The notes below the pieces were generated by a model, which had not been told where the DNA came from, made no database searches, and saw nothing but the letters and a program-made list of their open reading frames with translations. From Pseudonocardia sp. DSM 110487 (GTDB lineage Bacteria > Actinomycetota > Actinomycetes > Mycobacteriales > Pseudonocardiaceae), in assembly GCF_019468565.1 (NCBI RefSeq), contig NZ_CP080521.1, positions 1,860,001 through 1,924,000 on the forward strand: 64,000 nucleotides of DNA. Direction: 5' to 3'. Each line of letters opens with the position of its first letter. Position 1 is the first letter of the stretch. A program made the translations under genes and the position numbers. Below, piece after piece: positions 48,739 to 56,926 of the stretch.

Positions 48739-49767
48739 CTACGGTATCGACGGGCGGGAGGAGTCTTGCCCGGGGAAGATGGAGGGCCGCGGGACGTTGG
48801 CGTCCTCGAAGGCGTCGGCGATGGCGGCGTTGAGCGCCCGCTGCACGGCGAACTGCTCGCCGGGCTTGACCTTGACGGTCAGGCGCAGCGTGACACCCTC
48901 CGGCCCGACGCGCTCGACGCCGAGCATCTCGGGTGGCTCGAGCACGGAGTCGGCCACGTCCTTCTCGGCGACGCGCTCGGTGGCGGCGCGCTCCGCGAGG
49001 GCGCTCGCGCTGGGGATGTCGGCGGCGTGGGCCAGCGGCAGGTCGATGACGGCGACCGCGTAGCCCTGGCTCTTGTTGCCCACACGCAGGATCTCGCCGT
49101 TGCGGACGTACCAGACGGTGCCCTGGTGGTCCCGCAACGTGGTGATCCGCAGCCCGACGGCCTCGACGACGCCGCTGGCCTCGCCCGCGTCGATGATGTC
49201 GCCGACGCCGTACTGGTCCTCCAGCAGCATGAACATGCCCGAGAGGAAGTCGCGCACGAGGTTCTGGGCACCGAAGCCGACCGCGACGCCGACGATCCCC
49301 GCCGAGGCGAGGATCGGGGCGAGCGCCACACCGAACTCGGCGAGCACCATGATCGCGCCGACCGTGAGGATGACGGTCGAGCTGATCGAGCGCAGCACCG
49401 AGCCGATGGTGCGGGCCCGCTGGGCGCGGCGCGGGGTGATCGGGCCGTTGCCGTTGGTGCCGCGCAGCCGCGGCGCGCGACCGACGAGGCGGGAGAGCCG
49501 GGAGTTGGTCGCGCCCTCGACGATGCGGTTGATCGTGCGGTGGATCAGGAACCGGGCCACCACGCCGAGCACGACGATCAGGGCCACGTTGAACGTCGTG
49601 GAGACGATGGTGTCCGCGGAACGGGCGAGGAAGTCGCTGTTGGTCACCTTGTAGAACTCCGCGCACCAGCTGCCTGCGTCGGCAGCGCAGGTGGGTTGAT
49701 CGGGTACGGCGGCTGCGGGTAGGGCTGCGGGGGACAGCGGAGTGGTGGGCAGGGGAGCGGGGGTCAC
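48739..49767 (-). CDS. Mechanosensitive ion channel, MscS family
   Basis: A 342-residue protein with about three spans. The pore helix region ILASAGIVGVAVGFGAQNLVRDFLSG (about residues 155-180, shown in part) is followed by the beta domain VGDIIDAGEASGVVEAVG and the WYVRNGEILRVGN motif. The C-terminal domain is short. GTG 49767 overlaps the upstream peptidase stop (GTGA). The protein releases solutes on hypo-osmotic shock. Confidence 0.9.
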   Translation of the reverse strand: MTPAPLPTTPLSPAALPAAAVPDQPTCAADAGSWCAEFYKVTNSDFLARSADTIVSTTFNVALIVVLGVVARFLIHRTINRIVEGATNSRLSRLVGRAPRLRGTNGNGPITPRRAQRARTIGSVLRSISSTVILTVGAIMVLAEFGVALAPILASAGIVGVAVGFGAQNLVRDFLSGMFMLLEDQYGVGDIIDAGEASGVVEAVGLRITTLRDHQGTVWYVRNGEILRVGNKSQGYAVAVIDLPLAHAADIPSASALAERAATERVAEKDVADSVLEPPEMLGVERVGPEGVTLRLTVKVKPGEQFAVQRALNAAIADAFEDANVPRPSIFPGQDSSRPSIP

Positions 49768-51875
49768 GACAGCTCCAGACCGGTGTGTGCGGCGAGGAAG
49801 GACAGCTGGTCGACCGCCAACGCGACGCTGCGGGAGACGGCGCGGGCACCGTGGCCCACGTCGGTCTCGCGGCGGATCAGGACAGGACGGGTGTGCGGGT
49901 CGCCGGTGCTGGCGTGTTGCAGGGCCGCGCACATCTTGCGGGCGTGCAGGGGGTCTACCCGCGAGTCGGAGTCGAACACGGTGAAGAGCACGGCCGGGTA
50001 CGCCACACCATCGTGGACGTGGTGGTACGGCGAATAGTTCAACAGCCAGCCGAGCTCATCGGGGTCGGCCGCCGTGCCGTACTCGTCGTTCCAGGTGCGG
50101 CCGAGCGAGAACTCCTCGTAGCGCACCATGTCCAGCAGCGGCGCCGAGCAGACGACGGCCCGGTACAGCTCGGGGCGCTGGGTGAGCGCGGCGCCGACGA
50201 GCAGCCCGCCGTTGGACCCGCCCATGATCGCGAGCCGGTCGGCGGCGGTGTCGCCCGCGTCGATCAGGGCGGCGGCCGCTGCGTGCAGGTCGTCGAAGAC
50301 GTTCTGCTTGTTGGCGCGGTTCCCGGCGAGGTGCCACTCCTCGCCCTCCTCACCGCCGCCGCGCAGGGACACCAGCGCGAACGTGCCGCCTGCCTCGACC
50401 CAGGCGAGCGCCGACGCGGTGTAGGCAGGCACCCGGCTGATGCCGAAGCCGCCGTAGCCCGTGATGAGCGCGGGCCGGGGGGCGGACGCGTCGGGTGGGC
50501 TGATGACGAACATCCGGACGGTCGTGCCGTCGGCCGAGGTGAACTCGCGGTGCTCGGTGCGCACGGCGGGCACGTCGACGGCCCCTGGCGCCGCTTCCTC
50601 GCGGAGCATGAGCCCTGTCGTCAGGTCGTAGCGCTGTACCTCGGGAGGGGTGACCAGGTCGGTCCAGCCGAGCCACAGCCGGCCGGCTTCGGCAGGGGTG
50701 TCGCGGTCGGCCACCGATATGCCGGTGAGCGAGCCGGTACCGGGCAGCGGGACGGTGCTGTGCAGGGTGCCGTCCGCGTCGTGCAGCGCCACCTCGGCCA
50801 CGGCGTGCCGGGCGCGGGCGAGCGCGAGCAGAGGCGGCCCGTCCGGCCGTTCCAGGCGCCGCACGGCCTGCAGCACGGAGCCGGGGTCCTCGGGCACGAG
50901 CTCGCGCCAGTGCTCCCGGGCCGGTGTGCGCGGGTCGGTGACGGCCAGCCGCCAGCGGGGCGCACCGTCGGTGGTGTGCAGGTACAGCAGGCCGTCGCGG
51001 TCGACCCACGCGTGACACTGCACGTCGTCGGCCTGGGTGAGCAGCGGCGTCAGCGGGGGGATCTTGTCGCCGTCCCCCAGCTCGGCGATCCACACGCTGT
51101 CGCGGCGGGCCGTGCCGATGTTGCCGGTGACGACCAGCCAGCCGCCGTCCCGCGAGACGTGCACGCCGTAGTAGGTGTGCTCTTCGTAGAGCCCCGGCCC
51201 GTCGACCAGTTCGTCCTCGGTGGTGGGAGTGCCGACCCGGTGCCGCCAGATCCGGCGGTGGAACGCCTGCTCCCCGGCCGGCACCTCGTCCTCGGCGACC
51301 ATCCGCACGAACACGAACTCCTCGCCGCCGGGCAGCCACGCGACGTCGGAGTAGCGGCAGCGGTCGATCGGCGCCTCGACGTCCTCCCCGCTGGCGACGT
51401 CCAGCACGTGCAGCACCGAGTGCTCGTCGCCGCCGCTGGAGAGCTGGTAGGCCAGCAGCCTGCCCTCCAGGTCGGGTACCCAGCCGTCGATCGTGGTGCG
51501 CCCGGTGGGATCGAGCGCGATGGGGTCGAGCAGCACCCGCTCGGCACCGTCCGGCTCCCGGACGTGCAGCACCGCGTGCTCCTGCCCGGGCGCGCGGCGG
51601 GTGGCGAAGCGTCGACCGGCGCGCCACAGCGGAGCCGACACCGACCCGGCCGACATGAGCTCGGTCAGCCGGGTCGCGAGCCCGTCCCGGCCGGGGAGGC
51701 CGTCGATGTGCTCCCGGGTCAGCAGGTCCTGCGCGGCCGACCACGCCCGCGTGCGCGGGTCGTCCGGGTCCTCGAGCCACCGGTACGGATCGGCCACGCG
51801 GTGGCCGTGCAGCTCCTCGACCAGGTCGAGGCGTTGCGCCTCCGGGTAGGGGGCAGTCGGATAGGGAGCGTCCAC
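49764..51875 (-). CDS. Prolyl oligopeptidase (S9A family)
   Basis: A 703-residue cytoplasmic serine peptidase. A seven-bladed propeller (about residues 60-420) precedes the alpha/beta hydrolase domain with Ser in GGSNGG (near 553), Asp in DSDSRVD (near 636) and His in GHGARA (near 674). It starts with GTG at 51875 (VDAPYPTAPYPEA). It cleaves short peptides after Pro. It is the first gene of a minus-strand unit with MscS and GlbO. No signal peptide is seen. Confidence 0.93.
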   Translation of the reverse strand: MDAPYPTAPYPEAQRLDLVEELHGHRVADPYRWLEDPDDPRTRAWSAAQDLLTREHIDGLPGRDGLATRLTELMSAGSVSAPLWRAGRRFATRRAPGQEHAVLHVREPDGAERVLLDPIALDPTGRTTIDGWVPDLEGRLLAYQLSSGGDEHSVLHVLDVASGEDVEAPIDRCRYSDVAWLPGGEEFVFVRMVAEDEVPAGEQAFHRRIWRHRVGTPTTEDELVDGPGLYEEHTYYGVHVSRDGGWLVVTGNIGTARRDSVWIAELGDGDKIPPLTPLLTQADDVQCHAWVDRDGLLYLHTTDGAPRWRLAVTDPRTPAREHWRELVPEDPGSVLQAVRRLERPDGPPLLALARARHAVAEVALHDADGTLHSTVPLPGTGSLTGISVADRDTPAEAGRLWLGWTDLVTPPEVQRYDLTTGLMLREEAAPGAVDVPAVRTEHREFTSADGTTVRMFVISPPDASAPRPALITGYGGFGISRVPAYTASALAWVEAGGTFALVSLRGGGEEGEEWHLAGNRANKQNVFDDLHAAAAALIDAGDTAADRLAIMGGSNGGLLVGAALTQRPELYRAVVCSAPLLDMVRYEEFSLGRTWNDEYGTAADPDELGWLLNYSPYHHVHDGVAYPAVLFTVFDSDSRVDPLHARKMCAALQHASTGDPHTRPVLIRRETDVGHGARAVSRSVALAVDQLSFLAAHTGLELS

Positions 51876-51978
51876 GCGAGCCGAGGTTACGTCACCCGGT
51901 CCAGTGGTCTGTTTCAGACGGCCGCCTGCCCAACGCTGCCGCGTCCGCGCCGGTGAGCGTGATGGGGGCGCCGGGCTT

Positions 51979-52093
51979 CCCGGTGGTCGAGTGGGGCCGG
52001 CGCCCCAGCGCCGGCGCGTATCGAGACCCCCCGACGGCATTCGTCGTCTCGACACGCGCCGGCCCTGGCGGGCCGGCGCTACTCGACCACCGG
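51979..52093. repeat. Inverted pair of GGTGGTCGAG repeats
   Basis: Element A (about 51979-52028) has a CCGGTGGTCGAGTGG start and TATCGAGACC end. Element B (about 52048-52093) is the inverse copy, reading GTCTCGACACGCGCC to CTACTCGACCACCGG. Each has an internal GCCGGC stem. B supplies the last codons and TAG stop of the FMN-binding protein gene (VVE-stop), so it overlaps coding DNA. Same family as 46615-46667. Confidence 0.75.
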
Positions 52094-52738
52094 GATGGGG
52101 CGGTCGGCGACGTGGGTGGGCACCGAGGCGTCGGGCGGGAGCGTCGGGTCGGGCTCGGGGACGCCGAAGACCGTGCGTACCGGCAGCACACCCGCCCAGC
52201 GGCCACCCGCGGCGATGTCGGGCTCGTCGTCGCTGGGCGGGCCGGTGCGCACCTTCACACTCGCTTCGCCGAGGTCGATCGCGAACACCGCGGTGGCGGC
52301 GAGCTCGCGACGGTCCGGCTCGCGGGCGTGCTCCCACGACCCGGGCGAGAGCTGCTCGACGATGGCGCGCAGCCCGGCCAGCGCCTCCGCGGGGTCGGTG
52401 ACGAGCCGCGCGGGACCGTGCACCACGGCGCTGCGGTAGTTCATCGAGTGGTGGAACACCGAGCGGGCGTAGACGATCCCGTCGACGTGGGTGACGGTGA
52501 GGCAGAGCGGGGCGCCGTCGGCGATCCGGAGCCAGCCCGCGCCGGTGGAGCCGTGCACGTAGACGGTGTCGTCGATGCGGCCGTAGCCGGTGGGCAGCAC
52601 GACCGGGGCGCCGTCGCGGACGAGCCCGATGTGGCAGACGAGCCCCGCGTCGAGCACGGCGTGCAGGTCGGCGCGGTCGGTGCGGGCGCGCTCGCGGAGG
52701 CGGGTCAGGGTGGTGCGGTCGGTCGTCGAGAGGCTCAC
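52079..52738 (-). CDS. FMN-binding split-barrel (pyridoxamine 5'-phosphate oxidase-like) protein
   Basis: A 219-residue protein of the PNPOx-like flavin-binding fold, with FHHSMNYRSAVVHGPARL (about residues 98-115) and DIGLV/GDGAPVVLPTGYG-type barrel segments. It starts with GTG at 52738 and ends inside repeat element B, giving the short tail PVVE. It diverges from a MocR/PdxR-type gene. This pairing is common and points to vitamin B6 metabolism or a B6-dependent response. Its enzymatic activity is uncertain. Confidence 0.78.
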   Translation of the reverse strand: MSLSTTDRTTLTRLRERARTDRADLHAVLDAGLVCHIGLVRDGAPVVLPTGYGRIDDTVYVHGSTGAGWLRIADGAPLCLTVTHVDGIVYARSVFHHSMNYRSAVVHGPARLVTDPAEALAGLRAIVEQLSPGSWEHAREPDRRELAATAVFAIDLGEASVKVRTGPPSDDEPDIAAGGRWAGVLPVRTVFGVPEPDPTLPPDASVPTHVADRPIPVVE

Positions 52739-52758
52739 ACTCCCATCCTCGGCCGTGA

Positions 52759-52804
52759 GGTGGCATCGTGGCAGGGCCACTTTCACCCGACTTCGGAAGG
52801 CCAC
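52759..52804. promoter_or_regulatory. Half-sites between the FMN protein and MocR genes
   Basis: GTGGCA occurs at 52760-52765 and 52768-52773, and its inverse GGCCAC at 52775-52780 and 52799-52804. Two direct plus two inverted half-sites resemble PdxR/MocR operators. They lie exactly between the divergent starts (52738 and 52807). Confidence 0.4.
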
Positions 52805-52806
52805 TC

Positions 52807-54171
52807 GTGGACCTGCCGCCGCTGTCGCTGGATCGCACCGCTCCGCGCCCGCTCGCCGTCCAGCTCGCCGACGCCCTGCGCGCCGCCACCGCCGACGGCA
52901 CGCTCCGAGCGGGCGACCGCCTGCCGTCGACACGCGCGCTCGCGACGACCCTCGGCGTCAGCCGCACCGTGACGAGTGCGGCGTACGACCAGCTGCTCGC
53001 GGAGGGCTGGGCGCAGGGCCGGCGCGGGTCGGGCACGTACGTGGTGGGGGCGCCCGCCGGACCTCGTGCCGTGCCGCGGGCAGCGGCCGCCCTCGCCCCA
53101 CGGCCAGAGCGCACATTCGTCGACCTGACGGCAGGGACGCCGTGCGTCGCCGCGCTCGACCGGGCCGCCTGGCGACGCGCATGGCGGGCCGCCGCCGACC
53201 CCGCGCCCGACATCGGACCGGACTTCGTGGGACTCGACGCCTTCCGCGGCGTGGTGGTCGAGCACCTGCTGCGCCACCGCGGCCTGCCGGCCGACCCCGC
53301 CGACGTGCTCGCCACCGGCGGTAGCACGGCGGCCATCGGTGAGCTCGCGCGCACCCTGCCCGCGGGCGCCCGGGTGGCGGTGGAGGAGCCGGGCTACCAG
53401 CGCGCCGTCGACGCGCTACGCGACGCGGGACTCGACGTCACGAGCGTGCCGGTGGACGCCGCGGGCCTTGTGGTGGACGCGCTGCCGAGCGGCCTCGCGG
53501 CCGTCTACTGCACGCCGGCGCACCAGTACCCGACGGGCTCGCGGCTCTCTGCCGCGCGGCGGGTGGCGCTGGTGGAGCGGGCACGCGCAGAGGGGTTCCT
53601 CGTGCTGGAGGACGACTACGACGGCGAGCTGCGCTACGACGTCGCGCCGCTGCCGCTGCTCGCGGCGCTCGGGCCGGATGTGGTGGTCCACTTCGGCACG
53701 GCGAGCAAGTTGCTCACCCCGACGCTCGGCGCGGGCTGGCTGGTCGCCCCGCCCGCGGTGCGGGAGGCGGTGCTGGCCGCCCGCCAGCGCGGCGGCGGCC
53801 GTCCGGCGCGCGCGGGGCAGCGGGTCTTCGCCGCGTTCGGCGCCCACGGTGACCTGGCGCGTCACCTGCGACGGCTGCGGCGCGAGCTGGCCGGCCGCCG
53901 GGCCGCGGTCGTTGCCGCCGTCCGGGGCGCCGGGCGCGTCGTGGAGGGCGACGCGGCGGGCGCGCACGTCGTGGTCCCGCTGCCGGACGCGGCCACCGAG
54001 CGGGCGGTCGTGGCCTCGGCGGCGGCACGGGATGTCCGGCTCGACGGGCTCGCCCGCCACTACGCCGGAGCACCCGCCGCCGCGGGGATCGTCCTCGGCT
54101 ACGCGGGCCCGACCGGCGACGAGCTGGAGCGCGCATTGGCGGTGGTGGCGGAGGTGCTCACCAGGCCATGA
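52807..54171 (+). CDS. MocR/PdxR-type GntR regulator with aminotransferase domain
   Basis: A 454-residue protein. The GntR winged helix (about residues 10-75, DRLPSTRALATTLGVSRTVT) is fused to a fold-type I aminotransferase-like domain. The PLP lysine is in FGTASKLLTPTLGAG, and ILEDDYDGELRYD-type motif VLEDDYDGE is present. GTG 52807 was chosen for the GGAAGG seven bases upstream; an in-frame GTG at 52768 is an alternative. MocR proteins sense PLP and activate B6 salvage or related genes. The divergent PNPOx-like gene is the probable target. Confidence 0.85.
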   Translation: MDLPPLSLDRTAPRPLAVQLADALRAATADGTLRAGDRLPSTRALATTLGVSRTVTSAAYDQLLAEGWAQGRRGSGTYVVGAPAGPRAVPRAAAALAPRPERTFVDLTAGTPCVAALDRAAWRRAWRAAADPAPDIGPDFVGLDAFRGVVVEHLLRHRGLPADPADVLATGGSTAAIGELARTLPAGARVAVEEPGYQRAVDALRDAGLDVTSVPVDAAGLVVDALPSGLAAVYCTPAHQYPTGSRLSAARRVALVERARAEGFLVLEDDYDGELRYDVAPLPLLAALGPDVVVHFGTASKLLTPTLGAGWLVAPPAVREAVLAARQRGGGRPARAGQRVFAAFGAHGDLARHLRRLRRELAGRRAAVVAAVRGAGRVVEGDAAGAHVVVPLPDAATERAVVASAAARDVRLDGLARHYAGAPAAAGIVLGYAGPTGDELERALAVVAEVLTRP

Positions 54172-54178
54172 TCAGGTG

Positions 54179-54550
54179 ATGCTGCGCGCACGCATCATCG
54201 CCGAGAGCCTCCGCCCCGGCGCCGTGCTGGAAGTGCCCGACATGCGGGTCGTCCGGGTGTGGCGGGAGGACGTCGCGGCGTCCACCGGGCCGGGCCAACC
54301 GCCGATCTGGACGCTCTTCGACATCGAGGCGCCCGACGATCGGGCGGGCGAGCTCGCCGACGCGCTGGCCGCCGCCCTGCTCGCTGAAGGTGGCTGGTAT
54401 GCGGACTTCGAGGTCGGGGCCGACCACGTCGTGGTCTTCGCCGGGCGCTCGTTCCGGTACCGGCAAGGGGACGGGCCCGCGCGTGCGCACGTCGTCGCGT
54501 ACGGGAGGAGCGTCGGCGTGCCCGAGCACCAGCTCGACTGGAAAGGTTGA
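54179..54550 (+). CDS. Conserved hypothetical protein
   Basis: A 123-residue protein starting at an ATG eight bases after the MocR gene. It is acidic and mixed alpha/beta with no membrane span or recognised motif (RIIAESLRPGAVLEVPDM at the start and VGADHVVVFAGRSFRYR near residue 85). It is probably in an operon with the MocR gene. The FadR-type operator lies just downstream. Confidence 0.6.
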   Translation: MLRARIIAESLRPGAVLEVPDMRVVRVWREDVAASTGPGQPPIWTLFDIEAPDDRAGELADALAAALLAEGGWYADFEVGADHVVVFAGRSFRYRQGDGPARAHVVAYGRSVGVPEHQLDWKG

Positions 54551-54589
54551 ACCAATCGTGGACGTGCCCTAGATTGGTCGAACCAATCT
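54545..54589 (+). promoter_or_regulatory. GntR/FadR-type operators upstream of the sugar-acid operon
   Basis: AGATTGGTCGAACCAATCT (54571-54589) has perfect 8-bp arms around a 3-base spacer, matching the T-G-G-T-N3-A-C-C-A pattern of the FadR subfamily. A weaker GGTTGAACC lies at 54545-54553. The strong site ends 16 bases before the regulator ATG, as expected for autoregulation. Confidence 0.65.
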
Positions 54590-54605
54590 GCGAGGGGGCG
54601 AGGCG

Positions 54606-55295
54606 ATGGACCTGTTGTTCCTGGTCCGCCGTCTCGCCGAGCAGGCGGTGCCGGAGCCGGGCACCGGTCGGCTGCGGCTGCCGACCGAGCGCGAGCTCGG
54701 GGCGAGCCTCGAGGTCAGTCGCGGGTCGCTGCGGGAGCAGCTGTCCATGCTCGAGATGCTGGGCTTCCTCGACCGGACCCAAGGGCGCGGCTCGTACCTC
54801 CAGGTCCCGGACGCCGGCTTCCTGCGGCTCTACTTCGACCTCTCCCGCCAGCTCGGCCAGCTGACCCACGAGCAGTTCAGCGCTGCCCGGGAGATGCTGG
54901 AGATCTCGGTGGCCGAGGCCGCGGCGGAGCGCGTCACCGACGCCGACGTGGCCGAGCTGCGCGGGTTCGTCGACGAGATGGTGCGCGCGGTCGACGCGGG
55001 CGACCAGGATCGCGCGCTGGAAGCCGACCTGGCGTTCCACCGTCGCCTGTTCACCGTGGTGGACAACCCGATCTTCACCCTGATGCGGGACGGCCTCGCG
55101 CACGTCCTGCGTGGCGCTGTCGTCGACCGCAGGCGGCTGGCCGCGGAACGTGAACCCCTCGTCGACGGGGCAACGCGGCCCTCGGACGCCGTGCACTTCG
55201 ACGTGGTCGAGGCGCTCGTCGCCCGTGACGGCGCCGCCGCGGGCGCCGCGATGCGCCGCCACTTCGTCGTCTGGCGCTCTGCGACCCATTCCTAG
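54606..55295 (+). CDS. GntR/FadR family transcriptional regulator
   Basis: A 229-residue protein. The GntR winged helix (about residues 20-70, RLPTERELGASLEVSRGSLRE) is followed by an FCD effector domain (about 90-215, LAFHRRLFTVVDNPI with metal-binding type His/Asp residues). It is the first gene of the operon with the hydroxyacid dehydrogenase, SDR and sugar-acid kinase, and probably represses it through the palindrome at 54571-54589. The effector is inferred to be a four-carbon sugar acid. Confidence 0.88.
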   Translation: MDLLFLVRRLAEQAVPEPGTGRLRLPTERELGASLEVSRGSLREQLSMLEMLGFLDRTQGRGSYLQVPDAGFLRLYFDLSRQLGQLTHEQFSAAREMLEISVAEAAAERVTDADVAELRGFVDEMVRAVDAGDQDRALEADLAFHRRLFTVVDNPIFTLMRDGLAHVLRGAVVDRRRLAAEREPLVDGATRPSDAVHFDVVEALVARDGAAAGAAMRRHFVVWRSATHS

Positions 55296-55304
55296 GAGGA
55301 GCCC

Positions 55305-56168
55305 ATGTCAACCGTCACCTTCGTCGGGATCGGGGCCATCGGCCTTCCGATGGCTCGCAGGCTGGTGGACGCCGGCCACGACACGACCGGGGTCGACAAG
55401 CTCCCCGCCGCGCTCGAGCGGGCGGGCGCCGCCGGGGTACCCGCAGTCGGTGACTTCGGAGATGCGCCCCGCGCCGAGTACGTGGTCGCGATGGTGGCCA
55501 CACCCGACCAGCTCGCCGGCCTCGTCACCGAGGCGCTCGCCGGGGACGTCGCAGGCCGGCGCTGGATCGTCATGAGCACGGTCGGACCGGAGTCGGTGCG
55601 TGCGCAAGCCGCACGGCTGACGGCGGCCGGCGCCTCGGTGCTCGACGTGCCCGTGACCGGCGGTGTCGCGCGCGCCAAGACCGGTGAGCTCACCCTCTTC
55701 GCCTCCGGCCCAGCCGCGGACGTCACCGCGGCGCGCCCGGTGCTCGACGCCCTCGGCGTCGTGCGCGAGGTCGGTGACGAGGTCGGCGAAGGACAGGCGA
55801 TCAAGGTCGTCAACCAGCACCTGTGCGCCGTCCACATCGTGGCGGCCGCCGAGGCGCTCGCGCTCGCCGGCAAGCTCGGCTTGGACCAGGCCCAGGTCCT
55901 CTCGCTGGTGGAGCAGGGCGCAGCAGGCTCGTTCATGCTGTCCGACCGCGGCCCGCGCATGCTGCAGGGCACCGACGTCGACGTCACCAGCGCGATCTCG
56001 ATCTTCGTCAAGGACAGCGGCCTCGTGGCCGACGCCGCAGGCGCGGTGGGCGCCCGCACCCCGCTGCTCGACGTGGCGCGGGATCGTTACGTGCAGGCCG
56101 CCGACGCGGGCCTGTCCGCGCGCGACGACTCGCGCGTCATCGAGACCTACGAGGAGAGGACGGCATGA
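55305..56168 (+). CDS. NAD(P)-dependent 3-hydroxyacid dehydrogenase, LtnD-like (3-hydroxyisobutyrate dehydrogenase family)
   Basis: A 287-residue protein. The NAD motif FVGIGAIGLPMARRLVDAG (residues about 5-23) and the catalytic Lys in GQAIKVVNQHL (about 165) place it in the beta-hydroxyacid dehydrogenase family. With a DUF1537 kinase downstream it most likely is the 2-oxidising threonate/tetronate dehydrogenase of the four-carbon acid-sugar pathway. An AGGAGG site precedes the ATG. The stop overlaps the SDR start (ATGA). Confidence 0.83.
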   Translation: MSTVTFVGIGAIGLPMARRLVDAGHDTTGVDKLPAALERAGAAGVPAVGDFGDAPRAEYVVAMVATPDQLAGLVTEALAGDVAGRRWIVMSTVGPESVRAQAARLTAAGASVLDVPVTGGVARAKTGELTLFASGPAADVTAARPVLDALGVVREVGDEVGEGQAIKVVNQHLCAVHIVAAAEALALAGKLGLDQAQVLSLVEQGAAGSFMLSDRGPRMLQGTDVDVTSAISIFVKDSGLVADAAGAVGARTPLLDVARDRYVQAADAGLSARDDSRVIETYEERTA

Positions 56169-56926
56169 CCGAGAACGGACGTACCGCCGTGCTGACGGGC
56201 GCGGCCTCCCCGCGCGGTATCGGCCGCGCCACCGCCGACCGGCTGGCAGGCGAGGGCTGGGCGGTCGCGGTGCTCGACATCGACGCCGACCAGGCGCGGG
56301 CTGCGGCCGCCGAGATCGGTGCCGCTCACGGCGTGCCGGCGCTCGGCGTCGGCGTGGACGTCTCCGACCAGGCCGCCGTCGACGCGGCGATCGCGGAGGT
56401 GGAGGCCGGCCTGCCGCCGATCGTCGGGTTGGCCAATCTCGCGGGCATCAGCTCGCCCGTCCCGTTCATGAACGAGACGGTGGAGGGCTGGGACCGCGTC
56501 TTCGCGATCAACATGCGTGGCACCTTCATCGTCACCCAGCGGGTGCTGCACGGGATGATCGAGCGGAAGAAAGGCCGGGTCGTCAGCGTCTCGTCGGTCT
56601 CGGCGCAGCGCGGCGGTGGCACGTACTCGAAGGTCGCCTACAGCGCGTCGAAGGCCGCCATCATCGGCTTCACCCGCGCGCTGGCCCGCGAGGTGGGGGA
56701 GCACGGCATCACCGTCAACGCGGTGGCCCCGGGGCCGATCGACACCGACATCATGGGCGGCACGCTCACCGACGAGCGCAAGGCCGCGATGGCCGCCGAC
56801 ACGCTGCTGGGGCGGGTGGGCACGCGCGACGAGGTCGCGGCGCTCATCGCGTTCCTGCTCGGCGACGACGCAGGCTGGATCACCGCGGCGACGTACGACA
56901 TCAACGGCGGGCTGCAGATCTCGTGA
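56165..56926 (+). CDS. Short-chain dehydrogenase/reductase (SDR)
   Basis: A 253-residue classical SDR. TGAASPRGIGRATA (about residues 11-24) is the cofactor loop with a small insertion, NLAGI is the structural motif, Ser lies in SVSSVSAQ, YSASK gives the catalytic Tyr/Lys, and NAVAPGPIDTD the C-terminal loop. It follows the dehydrogenase with an ATGA overlap and precedes the kinase with GTGA overlap. In the canonical pathway this position is filled by an isomerase or aldolase, so this SDR may act on the same C4 acid or a related polyol. Confidence 0.87.
   Translation: MTENGRTAVLTGAASPRGIGRATADRLAGEGWAVAVLDIDADQARAAAAEIGAAHGVPALGVGVDVSDQAAVDAAIAEVEAGLPPIVGLANLAGISSPVPFMNETVEGWDRVFAINMRGTFIVTQRVLHGMIERKKGRVVSVSSVSAQRGGGTYSKVAYSASKAAIIGFTRALAREVGEHGITVNAVAPGPIDTDIMGGTLTDERKAAMAADTLLGRVGTRDEVAALIAFLLGDDAGWITAATYDINGGLQIS

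Noticed and set aside
49764..53354. A 1196-residue single protein starting far upstream of the prolyl oligopeptidase
   Set aside because: The extra N-terminus is an accidental open frame antisense to the MocR gene and overlapping the FMN protein gene. The canonical peptidase begins at 51875.
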